This document shows, piece by piece, positions 9,967-19,306 of a stretch of 64,000 nt of DNA. The translations under genes and the position numbers were made by a program. The notes under the pieces were generated by a model, which had not been told where the DNA came from, did not search any database, and worked only from the letters and a program-made list of their open reading frames with translations. The stretch is from assembly GCA_945889005.1 (NCBI GenBank), contig CAMDBI010000015.1:25362-89361 (forward strand). Reading direction: 5' to 3'. This DNA is from Bacteroides fragilis (GTDB lineage Bacteria > Bacteroidota > Bacteroidia > Bacteroidales > DTGW01). The number at the start of each line of letters is the position of its first letter. Position 1 is the first letter of the stretch.

Positions 9967-10071
9967 AGGAGTTGATATTTTAAACAAATATAAAAATTAT
10001 TTAGATGCAAGGGTTCAAAGTCCTCAATATTTTGTTTTCTTTGCCATTTAATTGATTTTATAAACAAAGTT

Positions 10072-10320
10072 ATGAGAATATCTGTAGAAATAAGCTATTA
10101 CCCTCTGCTCGAGAAATATATTCCACCAATTAGAGATTTTATTGATCGACTGAATACATACAAGAATATTGATGTAAAAACAAGTGGAATAAGCACTCAC
10201 ATATTTGGCGAATATTCCGATGTAATGGGAATCCTTACCAAAGAGATAGAAAAATCGTTTGAAGTACCACATTCAATTTTTGTATTGAAAATACTAAATT
10301 CCGATAGGAGCGACTTTTAA
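10072..10320 (+). CDS. MTH1187/YkoF-like thiamine-binding protein
   Basis: MRISVEISYYPLLEKYIPPIRDFIDRL...VKTSGISTHIFGEYSDVMGILTKEIEKSF; matches small thiamine-binding family pattern. Confidence 0.7.
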   Translation: MRISVEISYYPLLEKYIPPIRDFIDRLNTYKNIDVKTSGISTHIFGEYSDVMGILTKEIEKSFEVPHSIFVLKILNSDRSDF

Positions 10321-10917
10321 ATGCTAATTAAATCGATAGATATTCAGTTTATTAGCGAGGTAGTTGCAACAATAACGGGACTTTTAGGAGTTTGGCTCAC
10401 ATCAAGACAAATAATTTGGTGTTGGCCGGTAGCCTTAATCAATGTATTGCTTTCGCTATATGTATTTTATGTTGCAAAGCTTTATCAAGATGCATTATTA
10501 CAAGTATTTTACTTGGTAATGACCTTATATGGTTGGTACAGCTGGTTATATGGAGGCTCCAACCATTCGAAACTCAAGGTATCTAAGCTAAAACAAAAAT
10601 GGCTCATTACTTATTTAATATCTGGAACATTACTGATGCTAGGTTCAGGCTACTTGTTTAGCAAATATACCGATGCAGCTATTCCGTATTGGGATGCAAG
10701 CTCTCTTGTTTTTGGTATTATTGGTACCATTTGGATGACCCGAAAGTGGGTTGAGCACTGGTTACTTTGGATTGTACTAGATATTATTTGTACCGGAATT
10801 TTCTTTTACAAAGAATTGTACTTCTTTACAGCTCAATATTTTATATTTAGCATTCTTGCATTTTATGGTTGGATTGAATGGAACAAAGAACTCAAAGCAT
10901 CGAAAATCGAATATTGA
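10321..10917 (+). CDS. pnuC: PnuC/PnuT-type vitamin transporter
   Basis: Multi-TM protein with TGLLGVWLTSRQIIWCWPVALINVLLSLYVFY..LYQDALLQVFYLVMTLYGWYSW and C-terminal YFIFSILAFYGWIEW, typical of the Pnu family. Confidence 0.88.
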   Translation: MLIKSIDIQFISEVVATITGLLGVWLTSRQIIWCWPVALINVLLSLYVFYVAKLYQDALLQVFYLVMTLYGWYSWLYGGSNHSKLKVSKLKQKWLITYLISGTLLMLGSGYLFSKYTDAAIPYWDASSLVFGIIGTIWMTRKWVEHWLLWIVLDIICTGIFFYKELYFFTAQYFIFSILAFYGWIEWNKELKASKIEY

Positions 10918-11450
10918 AAGTCGCGATTACCGGTCCCGAATCGACCGGCAAGAGTATGCTGGCTTCTGCTTTGGCTGAGTACTACGATACCTGCTACAAC
11001 CCCGAGTATGCCCGCGAGTACCTACAAAGCATTAATAGACAATATACATACGACGATGTTGTTCATATTGGTTTGAAACAAATGAACAGTGAATTGCAGA
11101 TGCTCCAGAAGGCAAACAAAGTGCTTTTTTGCGATACCGATTTGCTTGTAATAAAAACCTGGATGGATTTTAAATACCAAAAACACCCTAGATGGGTTGC
11201 AGATTGGATTATAAGCGGCGGTTACGATTTATTTATTCTTTGCAACATTGATATTCCTTGGGAACCCGATCCCTTGCGCGAACACCCCGAGGCACGGCAA
11301 GAGCTTTTTAATATTTATTACAACGAACTTAATAACAATTCACTAAACTTTATAATTGCTTCTGGTTCGCACCACGAACGTATGAAACAATCAACTCAGA
11401 CAATAAGCAATTTATTTGGTATTTTTAAGCAATCTATCAAATGCATATAA
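10878..11450 (+). CDS. NadR-like P-loop kinase (AAA_28)
   Basis: VAITGPESTGKSMLASALAEYYDTCYNPEYAREYL; CDTDLLVIKTW; WEPDPLREHPEAR; overlaps pnuC by 40 nt. Confidence 0.85.
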   Translation: MEQRTQSIENRILKVAITGPESTGKSMLASALAEYYDTCYNPEYAREYLQSINRQYTYDDVVHIGLKQMNSELQMLQKANKVLFCDTDLLVIKTWMDFKYQKHPRWVADWIISGGYDLFILCNIDIPWEPDPLREHPEARQELFNIYYNELNNNSLNFIIASGSHHERMKQSTQTISNLFGIFKQSIKCI

Positions 11451-11582
11451 AACACTAAATACCATGTATGTAATTTTGGTATTTTTTTTTTGAAAAATAT
11501 TTAGCCTTTCTAGTATTTTATTTAAAAATATTTAGTCTATCAAATCAAATTTGATTAATTTAATGTAAAAATATTTTCAATC

Positions 11583-12533
11583 ATGTTTTTCAAGAAAACC
11601 CCCGAATCTACACGAAAAGAGCTTGTTGCTTGGGCAAAAAAAAATAGAATAGACATCACTTATGTTCCTGAAGAACTCGAAAGTGTCACCAAACTTGATT
11701 TAAGTTATAAGAAAATGTCTCGATTGCCCAAACAAATCGAGTGTTTGGTAAACCTTCAGGAGTTGAACCTTTCAAACAATATGTTTTCAGATATTCCTTT
11801 TGAAATTAAAAAACTACCTAAACTTCGATCTTTAAATCTGTCTTTCAATAAATTTGCAGAAATACCGGGAGTTGTTTGCCAAATATCCAATTTGGAAGTT
11901 TTGAAAATTGAAGCCAATCAATTAAAAAAAGTTAACACAAATCTAGCCAACCTTAGCAATTTAAAAGAATTGAGTTTATTTGCCAATCAAATAATTGAGC
12001 TTCCAACAGAATTTGGTTCGCTCCAACAACTCATGAGGTTAAATCTTGCTCTAAATCAACTTTCTGCATTGCCCGAAAGTTTTTCGAAACTCCAAAATAT
12101 TGTTGAACTTGAGCTTTGGCTCAATAAATTTGAACTGATACCTGATGTAATATCCCAATTACCAAACTTAAAAGATTTTTACGACTCTGTAGATCCAGAG
12201 AGACTTAACAAAACACTACTTTGGGCGATAGTGGCAGACAATACCCACTTGGCCGAGAAGCTTATTTTTTATGGTGCCGATGTAAACTATATGCAAGAAG
12301 ATGAGGACGGTATCAACATAACTACTCCTTTATTTGAAGCTTGTAGTATAGATATGATCGACCTTTTGATTAAGAAAGGTGCCGATCCCGAATTTAAAAG
12401 AGAAATTGTAAAAATTGTTTCTACTAAAAATGGTGAAGAAGTTAGACCTACCGGAAAATTTGAAACTTTTTTAACAGTTAAACACCAAAATGAAATTGTT
12501 AAGTATCTAAAATCTATGAACTTAATAAAATAA
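11583..12533 (+). CDS. Leucine-rich repeat protein with C-terminal ankyrin-like repeats
   Basis: Repeated LxxLxxLxLxxNxLxxLP units, then DNTHLAEKLIFYGADVNYMQEDEDGINITTPLFEACSIDMIDLLIKKGADPEFK. Confidence 0.8.
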   Translation: MFFKKTPESTRKELVAWAKKNRIDITYVPEELESVTKLDLSYKKMSRLPKQIECLVNLQELNLSNNMFSDIPFEIKKLPKLRSLNLSFNKFAEIPGVVCQISNLEVLKIEANQLKKVNTNLANLSNLKELSLFANQIIELPTEFGSLQQLMRLNLALNQLSALPESFSKLQNIVELELWLNKFELIPDVISQLPNLKDFYDSVDPERLNKTLLWAIVADNTHLAEKLIFYGADVNYMQEDEDGINITTPLFEACSIDMIDLLIKKGADPEFKREIVKIVSTKNGEEVRPTGKFETFLTVKHQNEIVKYLKSMNLIK

Positions 12534-12553
12534 TTTTTTATTAAGTTCATAGA
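12513..12553. terminator. Long perfect hairpin spanning the stop codon of the LRR gene
   Basis: tctatgaacttaataaaa-taatt-ttttattaagttcataga: 18-bp perfect stem, 5-nt loop; no clear T-tract, so terminator function is tentative. Confidence 0.5.
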
Positions 12554-12645
12554 TTTCGTAAATATCAACTTCTTATTTTTAACACACCGCGAGTTGCGTG
12601 TAGAAACACTCTACGTTAACAACAAAATATGTTCGCAATTTGCTT

Positions 12646-13338
12646 TTAAACAAAAAATCTTTTTAAAGTAATACTCCCTTTGCTGTCCTTAATTACTTGT
12701 AAAACAAAATCGAATCGTCCAAGATCTGTGCACATAAAAAAATCGCTACTAGGTGAGTGATTTTGGTTTTGTGGCTCAAACAAGCGCTTCCCACTCGTAT
12801 TTTTTATATGTTCAATAGCATCTTCCATATTAAAGAGTTTATTTTCCAAGGCACACTTTATATATTCTGCACAATATGTATCCTCTTCGGTTGGGTACAT
12901 GGTAGCATACCCCATGCAAACCAATGAAACATTTTGTGGTTTTTTCTCTTTTATGTATCGCACTATAGCTGGGGCATTTACAAAACCACCTGTAATAATC
13001 TCGGTAGCTTTTTGAGCATATACCAGGCCTTGAGTACCGCTACTTGTCCGGTGCACAACTGTTCGACCCGAGAAATCAATCCCCTTTATTAAAGTTGGAG
13101 AATTGCCATAATCGAAACCATCGGGAATAAGCTCATTTACTTCGCCCAATAAGATGTAATCGGGGTTTAGTTGTTTTAATTCGAGTGCTTCTGTAACACA
13201 ACTTACAGGTATAATGCGTTCTACTCCTTGGTTATATAAGTAACAGGCTGTTGAAAATGCCCTAAAAACATCTATTATAACGGTTAGCCCTTCCGCCTCC
13301 TTAGCTCCATTAAGTAATTGAAGTATTTTTATATCCAC
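12646..13338 (-). CDS. comB: 2-phosphosulfolactate phosphatase family protein
   Basis: VIIDVFRAFSTACYLYNQGVERIIPV...YILLGEVNELIPDGFDYGNSPT...RTVVHRTSSGTQGLVYA. Confidence 0.88.
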   Translation of the reverse strand: MDIKILQLLNGAKEAEGLTVIIDVFRAFSTACYLYNQGVERIIPVSCVTEALELKQLNPDYILLGEVNELIPDGFDYGNSPTLIKGIDFSGRTVVHRTSSGTQGLVYAQKATEIITGGFVNAPAIVRYIKEKKPQNVSLVCMGYATMYPTEEDTYCAEYIKCALENKLFNMEDAIEHIKNTSGKRLFEPQNQNHSPSSDFFMCTDLGRFDFVLQVIKDSKGSITLKRFFV

Positions 13339-13425
13339 ATGTATTAAGTATTTTTTGTTTAAAAACTTCTTTTCAATTTTAAAAACTCGAAATTAAGTCG
13401 CATTTTTGTATAAAAAAAATTGGCT

Positions 13426-14172
13426 ATGAAATTATACGGATTAGTTGGCTATCCTTTGGGGCATTCATTTTCGGCCGGTTATTTTGCAAAAAAGTTTGAA
13501 AATGAAAAAATTACAAATTGCGAATACCGAAACTTCCCGATAGATTCAATTCAAAAATTCCCTTCTCTTTTTATTGATAATACAGGTATTTCGGGGCTCA
13601 ATGTAACAATACCCTACAAAGAACAGGTCATTCCATTTTTAAATGAGATGGATTCTGAAGCTCAGGCTATTGGAGCTGTAAATACGGTGAAAATTATTCA
13701 TACTAACGCAGGAATAAAGCTAAAGGGGTTCAACAGCGATGTATATGGATTTGAAAAATCGCTACAACCCATGTTAAAAGACTATCATAAAAAAGCGTTG
13801 ATTTTGGGTACCGGAGGAGCATCGAAAGCCATCAAATATATTTTACGAAAAAACAATATCGAATATATTTCTGCATCGATCGAAGATCTCAAAGAAAAAG
13901 AAATAAAATATTCTGACATTAATCAAACCACCATTGAAGATCACCTTCTTATTATCAATGCAACACCACTAGGCACCTATCCCAATGTCGACAATTGCCC
14001 TTCAATTCCTTATGAATTCATTAGTTCGAAGCATATATTATTTGATTTGGTTTACAATCCGGAGCAAACCTTATTTCTAAAAAAAGGAAAAGAAAAAGGA
14101 GCTGCAACCAAAAATGGTTTAGAAATGTTGCATTTGCAGGCCGAAAGAGCTTGGGCTATCTGGAATGAATAA
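13426..14172 (+). CDS. aroE: Shikimate dehydrogenase
   Basis: KLYGLVGYPLGHSFSAGYFAKKF; GLNVTIPYKEQVIPFL; ALILGTGGASKAIKY; NGLEMLHLQAERAWAIW. Confidence 0.93.
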   Translation: MKLYGLVGYPLGHSFSAGYFAKKFENEKITNCEYRNFPIDSIQKFPSLFIDNTGISGLNVTIPYKEQVIPFLNEMDSEAQAIGAVNTVKIIHTNAGIKLKGFNSDVYGFEKSLQPMLKDYHKKALILGTGGASKAIKYILRKNNIEYISASIEDLKEKEIKYSDINQTTIEDHLLIINATPLGTYPNVDNCPSIPYEFISSKHILFDLVYNPEQTLFLKKGKEKGAATKNGLEMLHLQAERAWAIWNE

Positions 14173-14180
14173 ACTCGAAA

Positions 14181-16082
14181 TTAGACTTTCGGTTTCTTAG
14201 CTTCTTTGGATTTGGGTTTTTCAGGTTTTTCCATTTTTTTTTCGTCGACCGAAGCTTCTTGCTCAATTTGAATTATTTTATGGTTCTCGCGCTTAACTTC
14301 AACAACTAACTGCGAAAGCATTTCTTTCATTTCAGACAAGAAAATCTTTGGGTCGTAAGTGCCTTTTTCGATTTGGCGAAGTTTTTTTTCCCACATGCCT
14401 GTCAACTCGGCCGATTTGAGCAATTCGTTCTGAATGGTATTGATCAATTGAATACCTGTTTGCGTGGGAACCAGATTTTTCTTGTCGCGGGTTACAAATC
14501 GGCGTTTGAACAAGGTTTCTATAATGTTGGCACGAGTAGAAGGTCGTCCAATTCCGTTTTCCTTCATTAGTTCACGCAACTCTTCGTCTTCGACCTGCTT
14601 ACCTGCGGTTTCCATGGCTCTAAGCAATGTCGCTTCGGTAAGCATTTTGGGAGGTTGTGTTTGCCTTTCGAGCAAATCGGGCGTATGTTCGCCGCTTTCG
14701 CCTTTCTCGAAATGAGGCATTATTTGATCTTCCGAAGCATCGGTATCTTTTTCATCATCTTTCTTGGGATACAACACTCGCCAACCATCTTCGAGTATCA
14801 CTTTACCGGTTGCTTTGAACTCGTGTGTGCATACTTTTCCAATAACAGTGGTATTCGAAACAATACAATCGGAATAAAACACCGATATAAAGCGGCGGGC
14901 TATGAGGTCGTATACCCGTTTTTCTTCCAATATCAAGCCAGAAGGCTTGATACCAGTTGGAACAATGGCATGGTGATCGGTAATCTTTGTGTCGTCAAAT
15001 ACTTTTTTGCTTTTCTTGATGGGCTTCCCGAGCAAAGGAGCCGTAAAATTGGCGTATGGCTCCATGTTTTTGAGAATACCTTCTATTTTGGAGTACATAT
15101 CGGTAGGCAGAAAAGTAGTATCGACACGAGGGTAAGTAACCATTTTTTTCTCGTACAGACTTTGTATATATTTCAATGTTTCGTCGGCTGTGAAACTAAA
15201 TTTTTTGTTACACTCAACTTGCAATGCAGTTAAATCGAACAATTTTGGAGGCGCTTCGTTGCCTTTCTTCTGTTCGAACGATACTATCTCGAACAAATTA
15301 GTTTTTATTTCCTCAACAATACGCGATGCATCTTCGACAGTATCGAAGCGTCCGTTGGTCGAATTGAAAATTACACCCCGATAATTTGTTTTAATTTCCC
15401 AAAATGTTTTCGATACAAAATTCTGAATCTCTTCAAACCTGCGAACAATCAATGCCAAGGTGGGTGTTTGTACCCTACCAATAGACAAAACTCCTTTTCC
15501 ATCGGCATACTTCAAAGTATACAAACGGCTTGCATTCATGCCCAACAACCAATCGCCAATAGCACGAGCATTTCCGGCAGCATACAAGCAATCGAAATCC
15601 TTACCATCTTTTAGTTTTTTGAAACCTTCTTCAATGGCTTCATCGGTCATCGACGATATCCACAATCGTTTCAAGGGTTTGGAACATTCAGCCTTTGTAA
15701 GAACCCAACGTTGAATAAGCTCTCCTTCAATACCAGCATCGCCGCAGTTTATAACCTCATCGCAAGCGTCAAAAAGTTTTTTTATAATATCGAACTGCTT
15801 CTTAACCCCATCGTTATCTATAAGTTTAATTCCAAATCGGGGCGGAATCATAGGCAACGACTGCATTCGCCATGCTTTCCAATCGGAGGTGTAATCGTCG
15901 GGATTTTTGAGTGTGCACAAATGACCAAAAGTCCACGTTACCTGATACCCATTTCCTTCGAAATAGCCATCTTTACGGATTCCGGCTTTCAATATGCGGG
16001 CAATTTCCTTGGCAACACTTGGTTTTTCGGCAATACAGACTTTCACGTTTTTCGATTCATTATAAAAGTTCAAAAGTAGCAA
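14181..16082 (-). CDS. topB: DNA topoisomerase III (type IA)
   Basis: KVCIAEKPSVAKEIARIL; GDAGIEGELI; GRVQTPTLALIV; TYPRVDTTFLP; GRPSTRANIIETLFKR. A GTG start at 16046 is an alternative to ATG 16082. Confidence 0.92.
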   Translation of the reverse strand: MLLLNFYNESKNVKVCIAEKPSVAKEIARILKAGIRKDGYFEGNGYQVTWTFGHLCTLKNPDDYTSDWKAWRMQSLPMIPPRFGIKLIDNDGVKKQFDIIKKLFDACDEVINCGDAGIEGELIQRWVLTKAECSKPLKRLWISSMTDEAIEEGFKKLKDGKDFDCLYAAGNARAIGDWLLGMNASRLYTLKYADGKGVLSIGRVQTPTLALIVRRFEEIQNFVSKTFWEIKTNYRGVIFNSTNGRFDTVEDASRIVEEIKTNLFEIVSFEQKKGNEAPPKLFDLTALQVECNKKFSFTADETLKYIQSLYEKKMVTYPRVDTTFLPTDMYSKIEGILKNMEPYANFTAPLLGKPIKKSKKVFDDTKITDHHAIVPTGIKPSGLILEEKRVYDLIARRFISVFYSDCIVSNTTVIGKVCTHEFKATGKVILEDGWRVLYPKKDDEKDTDASEDQIMPHFEKGESGEHTPDLLERQTQPPKMLTEATLLRAMETAGKQVEDEELRELMKENGIGRPSTRANIIETLFKRRFVTRDKKNLVPTQTGIQLINTIQNELLKSAELTGMWEKKLRQIEKGTYDPKIFLSEMKEMLSQLVVEVKRENHKIIQIEQEASVDEKKMEKPEKPKSKEAKKPKV

Positions 16083-16254
16083 TATCGTAGACTATTCGAC
16101 TGAAAAGCAAAAACAGATATCAAAGAGTTTTTAACAATTACCTCCATTAATTACCGGTAATTCACAACATGTCGTTTTTTTGTTAATATTTCCTTCAACG
16201 ATCTTTCATGAGTTTCGAAATTTTCCATTAGGTTTGCAACAATTTAAAATTTGT

Positions 16255-17963
16255 ATGGAAAATTTTATAGTATCGGCTCGTAAATATCGCCCTGCAACGT
16301 TCGACACAGTTGTAGGACAAGGATCAATTACGACCACGCTAAAAAATGCTATACGCAACAACCATTTGGCACAAGCATACTTGTTCTGTGGTCCTCGTGG
16401 AGTAGGAAAAACAACCTGTGCTCGTATTTTTGCCCGAACCATCAACTGTTTTAATCTTACCCCCGAACTTGAAGCCTGTGGACAATGCGAATCGTGCCTT
16501 TCATTTAGCCAATCGCGTTCGTACAATATACACGAGCTCGATGCTGCTTCGAACAACTCTGTAGAAGACATACGAACCCTTATAGATCAGGTTCGAATAC
16601 CGCCACAAGTAGGAAAATACAGTATATATATTATCGACGAGGTTCACATGTTGTCGAATCAGGCATTCAACGCCTTTCTCAAAACATTGGAAGAGCCTCC
16701 TCGCCATGCAGTGTTCATTTTAGCGACTACCGAAAAACACAAAATAATACCCACGATACTTTCGCGTTGTCAGATATTTGATTTTAACCGTATACAGATA
16801 GAAGATACCGTAAAACATCTAGAAGGTATTGCAAAAAAAGAAGGTGTAGCATTCGAAAACGATGCATTGACCATTATTGCCCAAAAATCGGATGGTGGTA
16901 TGCGCGATGCATTATCAATTTTCGACCAAATAGTAAGTTACTCGGGAAACAATATTACATACAAAGGCGTAATCGAAAACCTCAACATACTCGATTACGA
17001 TTACTTTTTCAAACTAACCGATGCTTTTTTGAAAGGAAATATTTCGGAATCGTTTCTTTTGTTTAATGAGATACTTACCGATGGTTTCGATGCGCATAAT
17101 TTCATCAATGGTCTCAGCAAACACTTACGCGATATACTAGTTTGTAAAGAACAAGTTACACTGCAATTGCTCGAAGTGGGTCAGAATATTAAAGAACGCT
17201 ACAAACAGCAATCGGCTAGTTGTCCGGCCGATTTTTTATTCGATGCCCTTGTTATTTGCAACCAATGCGATATTAATTTCAGACAAAGCAAGAGCCAACG
17301 CCTACATGTAGAACTCGCACTTGTTCAGCTTTGTAATATTCAGGCATTAAAAAAAAAAATGAGCTAGCAGCCAAATCTGTTGCAGAAAAAGGCATACCCT
17401 ACCCCGAAAATTCAACCACTCCATCAAGCTCAGTATCGGGTCGTCCAATAACATCGACCACTACAGAAATAAAAAAGGTGGTAATGCCATCGTATTCTGT
17501 TAAAACTGCATTGGGATTGGCAACTTCAACACAAGAAAAAAAAGAAGATAAACCCTTACAAATCTCAAGTCAGGAAATTGAGAAACCCTCTGTAAATAAT
17601 GCATTCACAATTGATCACTTAAAAAGGGCATATTTACAGTTTGTTGAAACCATAAAAGATGATAAACCTAGAATGTACAACACACTTGTACAGATAACAC
17701 CTTCAATAAGTAATAACGATCAGATTTCACTTCTTTTTATCAACGAAAACCAACGCGACGACTTCGAAAGAACTGTTAAGAGCGATTTTGTATTGTTTCT
17801 CAGAAAAGAACTGAAAAATGGAAATGTAAATTTCGAGGCTCAGGTGACCGAACACGAAGTAAATAATTCGCCCTATACGGCCGAGGAAAAATACAAATAT
17901 TTTGTTCAGAAAAATCCGAATGTTGCAAAGTTTAGACAACAATTCAATCTAGATTTTGATTAA
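16255..17963 (+). CDS. dnaX: DNA polymerase III subunit gamma/tau, split into two ORFs by an A11 run (zero frame ends 17367; -1 frame continues to 17963)
   Basis: MENFIVSARKYRPATFDTVVGQGSITTTLKNAI...GPRGVGKTTCARIFARTINC; zero frame ends ...QALKKKMS* at 17367; -1 frame from the A-run reads NELAAKSVAEKGIPYPENSTTPSSSVSG... into ORF 17478-17963. Confidence 0.9.
17349..17359 (+). promoter_or_regulatory. Candidate slippage/frameshift site (A11) in dnaX
   Basis: TTA AAA AAA AAA ATG AGC TAG: eleven consecutive A, with zero-frame stop two codons after the run and open -1 frame. Confidence 0.65.
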
Positions 17964-18006
17964 AAACTCTAAGTTTCTGGCAAATAAAAGCCCCAAAACC
18001 GAAACG

Positions 18007-18035
18007 TTGAAAATTGAACTTTTTTGTTATCTTTA
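18007..18035 (+). promoter_or_regulatory. Candidate Bacteroidetes-type promoter for icd
   Basis: TTG - 18 nt - TATCTTTA upstream of ATG 18072; resembles TTTG/TAnnTTTG. Confidence 0.35.
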
Positions 18036-18071
18036 CTGTTAAGACGTTTTTTAAACCATAAAATCACAGCT

Positions 18072-19298
18072 ATGTCAGGACAAGCAATAACCATTTCAAA
18101 CGGCGTACTTAATGTACCAACAAACCCTATTATACCATTTATAGAAGGAGACGGAACAGGTCCAGATATTTGGGCTTCGTCGGTTCGAGTATTTGATGCT
18201 GCCGTAGAAAAAGCCTATCAAGGCAAACGAAAAATTGAATGGAAAGAAGTGTTAGCAGGTGAAAAATCGTTCAAAATCAATGGAGAATGGCTTCCACAAG
18301 AAACCATAGATATTATTAATAAATACTTAGTAGCCATCAAAGGTCCACTCACAACACCGGTTGGAGGAGGCATACGATCGCTCAATGTTGCCTTACGTCA
18401 AATACTCGATTTGTATGTTTGCTTACGACCGGTTCAGTACTACAATGGCGTTCCCTCGCCAGTAAAAGAGCCACACAAAACTGATATGGTTATCTTTCGC
18501 GAAAATACCGAGGACATCTATGCCGGAATCGAATGGATGGCTGGTACCGATGAAAACAAAAAAATTATCAACTTCCTGATAAAAGAAATGGGCGTTAATA
18601 AAATTCGTTTCCCCGAATCGTCATCCATCGGAATAAAACCAGTGTCGAAAGAAGGTACCGAAAGGCTTGTTAGAGCTGCTATAAAATACGCAATAGACCA
18701 CAACAAGCCCTCTGTAACTATTGTTCACAAAGGGAATATAATGAAATATACCGAAGGAGGCTTTCGCGACTGGGCTTATGCGCTTGCCAAAAGCGAATTT
18801 GGTGCAGTTGAAATCGACAATGGTCCTTGGTGCAAATTCCCAAACCCCCAAACCGGAAAAGAAATTATTATAAAAGATTCGATTGCCGACGCATTTCTTC
18901 AACAAATACTTCTTCGTCCTGCCGAATACTCTGTTGTTGCAACCTTGAACCTCAATGGCGACTATATTTCAGATGCTTTGGCAGCTATTGTCGGAGGAAT
19001 TGGAATAGCCCCCGGAGCAAATATCAACTATATTACCGGACACGCTATTTTTGAGGCAACGCATGGAACAGCTCCCAAATATGCTGGCAAAGACCAAGTA
19101 AACCCAGGTTCGGTTATCCTTTCGGGAGTAATGATGCTCGAATACATGGGCTGGCACGAAGCTGCCAAACTTATTGTAAAAGGTATAGAAGGTTCAATAT
19201 CAAAAAAACGAGTTACTTACGATTTCGAAAGACTTATGGAAGGTGCTACATTGCTCAAATGCTCCGAATTTGGAACAGAAATAATTAGTAATATGTAG
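18072..19298 (+). CDS. icd: NADP-dependent isocitrate dehydrogenase
   Basis: [88 protein letters not shown]. Confidence 0.95.
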   Translation: MSGQAITISNGVLNVPTNPIIPFIEGDGTGPDIWASSVRVFDAAVEKAYQGKRKIEWKEVLAGEKSFKINGEWLPQETIDIINKYLVAIKGPLTTPVGGGIRSLNVALRQILDLYVCLRPVQYYNGVPSPVKEPHKTDMVIFRENTEDIYAGIEWMAGTDENKKIINFLIKEMGVNKIRFPESSSIGIKPVSKEGTERLVRAAIKYAIDHNKPSVTIVHKGNIMKYTEGGFRDWAYALAKSEFGAVEIDNGPWCKFPNPQTGKEIIIKDSIADAFLQQILLRPAEYSVVATLNLNGDYISDALAAIVGGIGIAPGANINYITGHAIFEATHGTAPKYAGKDQVNPGSVILSGVMMLEYMGWHEAAKLIVKGIEGSISKKRVTYDFERLMEGATLLKCSEFGTEIISNM

Positions 19299-19306
19299 TT
19301 GTAATT

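Noticed and set aside
9990-10071. TPP riboswitch before the thiamine-binding/PnuC operon
   Set aside because: Only about 80 nt available and no conserved CUGAGA/ACCUGA-like elements seen.
11492-11540. Two copies of AAAAATATTTAG(C/T)CT upstream of the LRR gene as a possible regulatory direct repeat
   Set aside because: Very AT-rich background; too short and degenerate to distinguish from chance.
14655-15233. 192-aa plus-strand ORF inside topB
   Set aside because: Antisense shadow of topoisomerase III; no recognisable motif.
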